A stretch of 64,000 nucleotides of DNA from positions 806,001 through 870,000 of the forward strand of contig NZ_JACOFX010000002.1 of assembly GCF_014284125.1 (NCBI RefSeq), in the 5' to 3' direction. The stretch's first letter is position 1. The number at the start of each line of letters is the position of its first letter. The notes beneath the pieces are model-generated. The model saw only the letters and a list, made by a program, of their open reading frames with translations. It was not told the DNA's origin and did no database searches. Below are positions 62,322 to 64,000 of this stretch, in pieces. Source of the stretch: Undibacterium umbellatum (GTDB taxonomy: Bacteria > Pseudomonadota > Gammaproteobacteria > Burkholderiales > Burkholderiaceae_D). The translations under genes and the position numbers were made by a program.

Positions 62322-62697
62322 GATGTGTCTCCTGTCTGCTTGCACTGGCTTAAACTTATTCATGAGGCTAAAACTACTTTACCACCATGTCCACCAGAAA
62401 GTGAAGTAAAGAAATAAGACAAAAAGCCTGCTGACAGGAAACTAACAATTCCTGTTTGTTCCAGCAAAAGCAGCGCAGGTAAACGTAAGGGGAAACGCAA
62501 TCGTGATATTGCCCACGACATGCAAAGCAACGCAAGCAGCAAAAAAGCATTTCTGAAAAACCAATATCAGAGTATGATTTTTGATAGCAATGTGCATTCT
62601 TCCCCACGCCAAGGGAAGTTTGTTGAAGGTGTATCAATTTCCGGAAATAATGAGAGGCTAAGACCTCTTGTATCTACATCCCCAAAGGAGATGCCCT
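62322..62697. other. Divergent intergenic region, 376 bases
   Basis: Lies between pncC and the HDOD gene. It includes a small dyad AGGAA/TTCCT near 62430-62450 and GAGG/CCTC near 62652-62667 close to the HDOD ribosome site. No gene or convincing promoter pair was identified. Confidence 0.35.
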
Positions 62698-63525
62698 ATG
62701 AAAATCGAGACTCTGTTTCAGCAGCAAAATGCTTTGCCTTCGATCCCCAAAGTCGTCCAGGAAGTCATAGACAGTTTTAATAATGATGATGTCTCCATAG
62801 ACGAAATTGCCCGCAAGCTGTCTGCAGATCAGGTCCTGAGTGCAAAATTGCTGCGGCTGGCAAACTCCTCTTATTATCATGCCTCCAGAACGGTAGGCTC
62901 GGTTGACGATGCAGTGTTGATGCTGGGCTTCATGACCGTGCGTACACTGGTGGTCAGTAGTGGCCTGACTAGCGGTTTCAAGTCCATGCCTGGGGTGGAT
63001 CTGAAGCAATTCTGGCGCTATAGCTTGCATACTGCCGTCGTCTCAAAATGGCTGGCAAAAAAAGCCCATTGCAATTCAGATTTTGCTTTCACCGTAGGTT
63101 TAATGCATGCCATAGGCCAATTGGTCATGCATGCGGGCATGCCTGAGCAAATGCTGCAAGTCGATAAAACTGCCGGGCCGCTGGATGCACGCAGACCAGA
63201 TGTAGAGCACACCTCTTTTGGCTTTAACTTTTTTGATGTCGGTGCTGAGTTGGCTAAACGCTGGCGCTTTCCTGACAGTTTTGCAACGGCCATCAAAGCC
63301 TGCGCAGAACCATTGCAACAATCAGAGTTTGATCAGATAGGCGCTGTCGTACATCTGGCTTCCTGGTGCGCACGTGGAGAAGAAAGTCATTACTCAAAAG
63401 AAGAGCGCGAAGCGACCTTTCCAACGGATGTGGCAAAAAAACTAGGAATAAAACCAGAACTCATACTGGAGGAAATGCCGCCGCTCAATGAGTTGGCTGC
63501 AGGGCTGGAAGATTTACTAGGGTAA
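62698..63525 (+). CDS. HDOD-domain signalling protein
   Basis: A 275-residue HDOD protein, a metal-free relative of HD phosphohydrolases that acts in signal transduction or protein scaffolding. The domain spans most of the chain: LPSIPKVVQEVIDSFN, IARKLSADQVLSAKLLRLANSSYY, VDDAVLMLGFMTVRTLVVSSG and FTVGLMHAIGQLVMH. The last motif keeps the H-A where active HD enzymes have HD, which fits a non-catalytic role. AGGAG lies seven bases before ATG 62698. It is monocistronic and ends at a strong terminator. Confidence 0.93.
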   Translation: MKIETLFQQQNALPSIPKVVQEVIDSFNNDDVSIDEIARKLSADQVLSAKLLRLANSSYYHASRTVGSVDDAVLMLGFMTVRTLVVSSGLTSGFKSMPGVDLKQFWRYSLHTAVVSKWLAKKAHCNSDFAFTVGLMHAIGQLVMHAGMPEQMLQVDKTAGPLDARRPDVEHTSFGFNFFDVGAELAKRWRFPDSFATAIKACAEPLQQSEFDQIGAVVHLASWCARGEESHYSKEEREATFPTDVAKKLGIKPELILEEMPPLNELAAGLEDLLG

Positions 63526-63537
63526 GGCGCAGATGAA

Positions 63538-63573
63538 AAAATGGCAAAAACCTGACAGGTTTTTGCCATTTTC
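63538..63573. terminator. Bidirectional terminator after HDOD gene
   Basis: AAAATGGCAAAAACCTG and its exact complement make a 17-base inverted repeat. The T run is longest on the minus strand, where it also serves the convergent FAD oxidoreductase gene. Confidence 0.9.
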
Positions 63574-63597
63574 ATTCTCTCTACCTGATATTGTCGT

Positions 63598-64000
63598 TTA
63601 TGATTGCGCCTGTATATCCAGGGCAACCGCCTCGGCGACCCTGATACCATCGACTGCGGCAGACAAGATGCCGCCTGCATAGCCAGCACCTTCGCCTGCA
63701 GGAAACAGACCGCGGGTATTCAAACTTTGTAGATCATCGTCATTGCGCTTAATACGTATGGGCGAAGATGTGCGTGTTTCCACGCCAGTCAGAATCGCAT
63801 CCTTCATGGCAAATCCTTTGATTTTTTTGTCAAACTCAGGCAGGGCTTCGCGTATTGCCGTAATGGCAAATTCAGGCAAAATTGTGGCAAGATCGCACAA
63901 GGTAATGCCGGGCTTGTAAGATGGCTCCACTGTCCCTAGTACTGTAGACGGGCGGGCAGCCAAAAAGTCACCCACCAGTTGGCCGGGGGCATTGTAATTT
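63598..64000 (-). CDS. NAD(P)/FAD-dependent oxidoreductase, C-terminal part
   Basis: The 3' end of a gene that enters from the right edge; 133 codons are visible. The sequence YNAPGQLVGDFLAARPS, DAILTGVETRTSSPIRI and the FAD-binding LFPAGEGAGYAGGILSAAVDG are typical of the long FAD-dependent dehydrogenase family annotated as uncharacterised FAD-dependent proteins (geranylgeranyl reductase/BaiN-like). The apparent GTG start at 63975 is only an internal Val codon. Its stop lies 25 bases from the shared terminator. Confidence 0.9.
   Translation of the reverse strand, partial: NYNAPGQLVGDFLAARPSTVLGTVEPSYKPGITLCDLATILPEFAITAIREALPEFDKKIKGFAMKDAILTGVETRTSSPIRIKRNDDDLQSLNTRGLFPAGEGAGYAGGILSAAVDGIRVAEAVALDIQAQS

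Noticed and set aside
1..64000. tRNA, rRNA, CRISPR arrays, complete insertion sequences, prophage genes, toxin-antitoxin pairs
   Set aside because: No cloverleaf-like sequence, spaced repeats, transposase, integrase or phage gene was recognised on either strand by reading; a dedicated tRNA/CRISPR scan was not possible.

Overview
The window looks like a chromosomal segment of a betaproteobacterium, most likely Burkholderiales/Oxalobacteraceae (Undibacterium, Herbaspirillum or Janthinobacterium-like). This is inferred from the gene families (CaiB-type CoA transferase, etfBA plus a roughly 596-residue acyl-CoA dehydrogenase, a CDP-6-deoxy-glucoseen reductase-like oxidoreductase next to a NAD-epimerase, a DUF3016 protein, a MASE1 sensor kinase) and from a base composition near 50% GC by eye. 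No rRNA, tRNA, CRISPR array, prophage or complete insertion sequence was seen. Both window edges cut genes.

Layout. 1-7.3 kb: housekeeping genes, namely a CoA transferase, ugpQ, a small secreted protein, alaS with a GNAT and a NUDIX gene in tight series, and a TusA-like sulfur carrier. 7.7-11.5 kb: fatty-acid oxidation unit etfB-etfA-acyl-CoA dehydrogenase, in which ETF takes electrons from the dehydrogenase. 11.5-13 kb: sterol-desaturase-family gene plus an ArsR-type regulator, with a matching operator-like site in front of each. 13-24.6 kb: a large low-complexity protein, a Tricorn-like protease, a GH44 glucanase, a divergent MDR reductase/LysR pair and an S9-family hydrolase with an Asp in the nucleophile position. 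24.7-26.2 kb: argD, preceded by what looks like an arginine-responsive attenuator (sigma-70 promoter, leaderless leader peptide with three consecutive Arg codons, competing hairpins, intrinsic terminator). 26.3-28.8 kb: an AT-richer accessory patch with an amidase, a small membrane protein, an 89-bp MITE-like element and a REP-like hairpin. 28.8-36 kb: ferredoxin-type reductase divergent to an epimerase, then a three-gene operon (spermidine-synthase-like, GspE/PilB-like ATPase, large sensor kinase).

36-46 kb: a hypothetical protein, a DNA glycosylase, a DUF3016 protein, htpG, a solute-binding protein, a TonB receptor and cysS. 46-53 kb: a degenerate GGDEF protein, two LysE exporters around a MocR regulator, an EamA transporter, and a RidA/aminotransferase pair, together suggesting amino-acid efflux and turnover. 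53-64 kb: a glycine-zipper lipoprotein-like protein, a solute-binding protein/histidine-kinase pair, an inverted-repeat-bounded 175-bp element, rsuA, an orphan ParA, two acyltransferases, a FliL-like protein, pncC, an HDOD protein and the 3' end of a FAD-dependent oxidoreductase.

Most convergent gene pairs are separated by strong intrinsic terminators that work on one or both strands. The most promising unreported items are the argD leader, the Asp-elbow S9 hydrolase, the ArsR/desaturase twin-operator module and the two short inverted-repeat elements.
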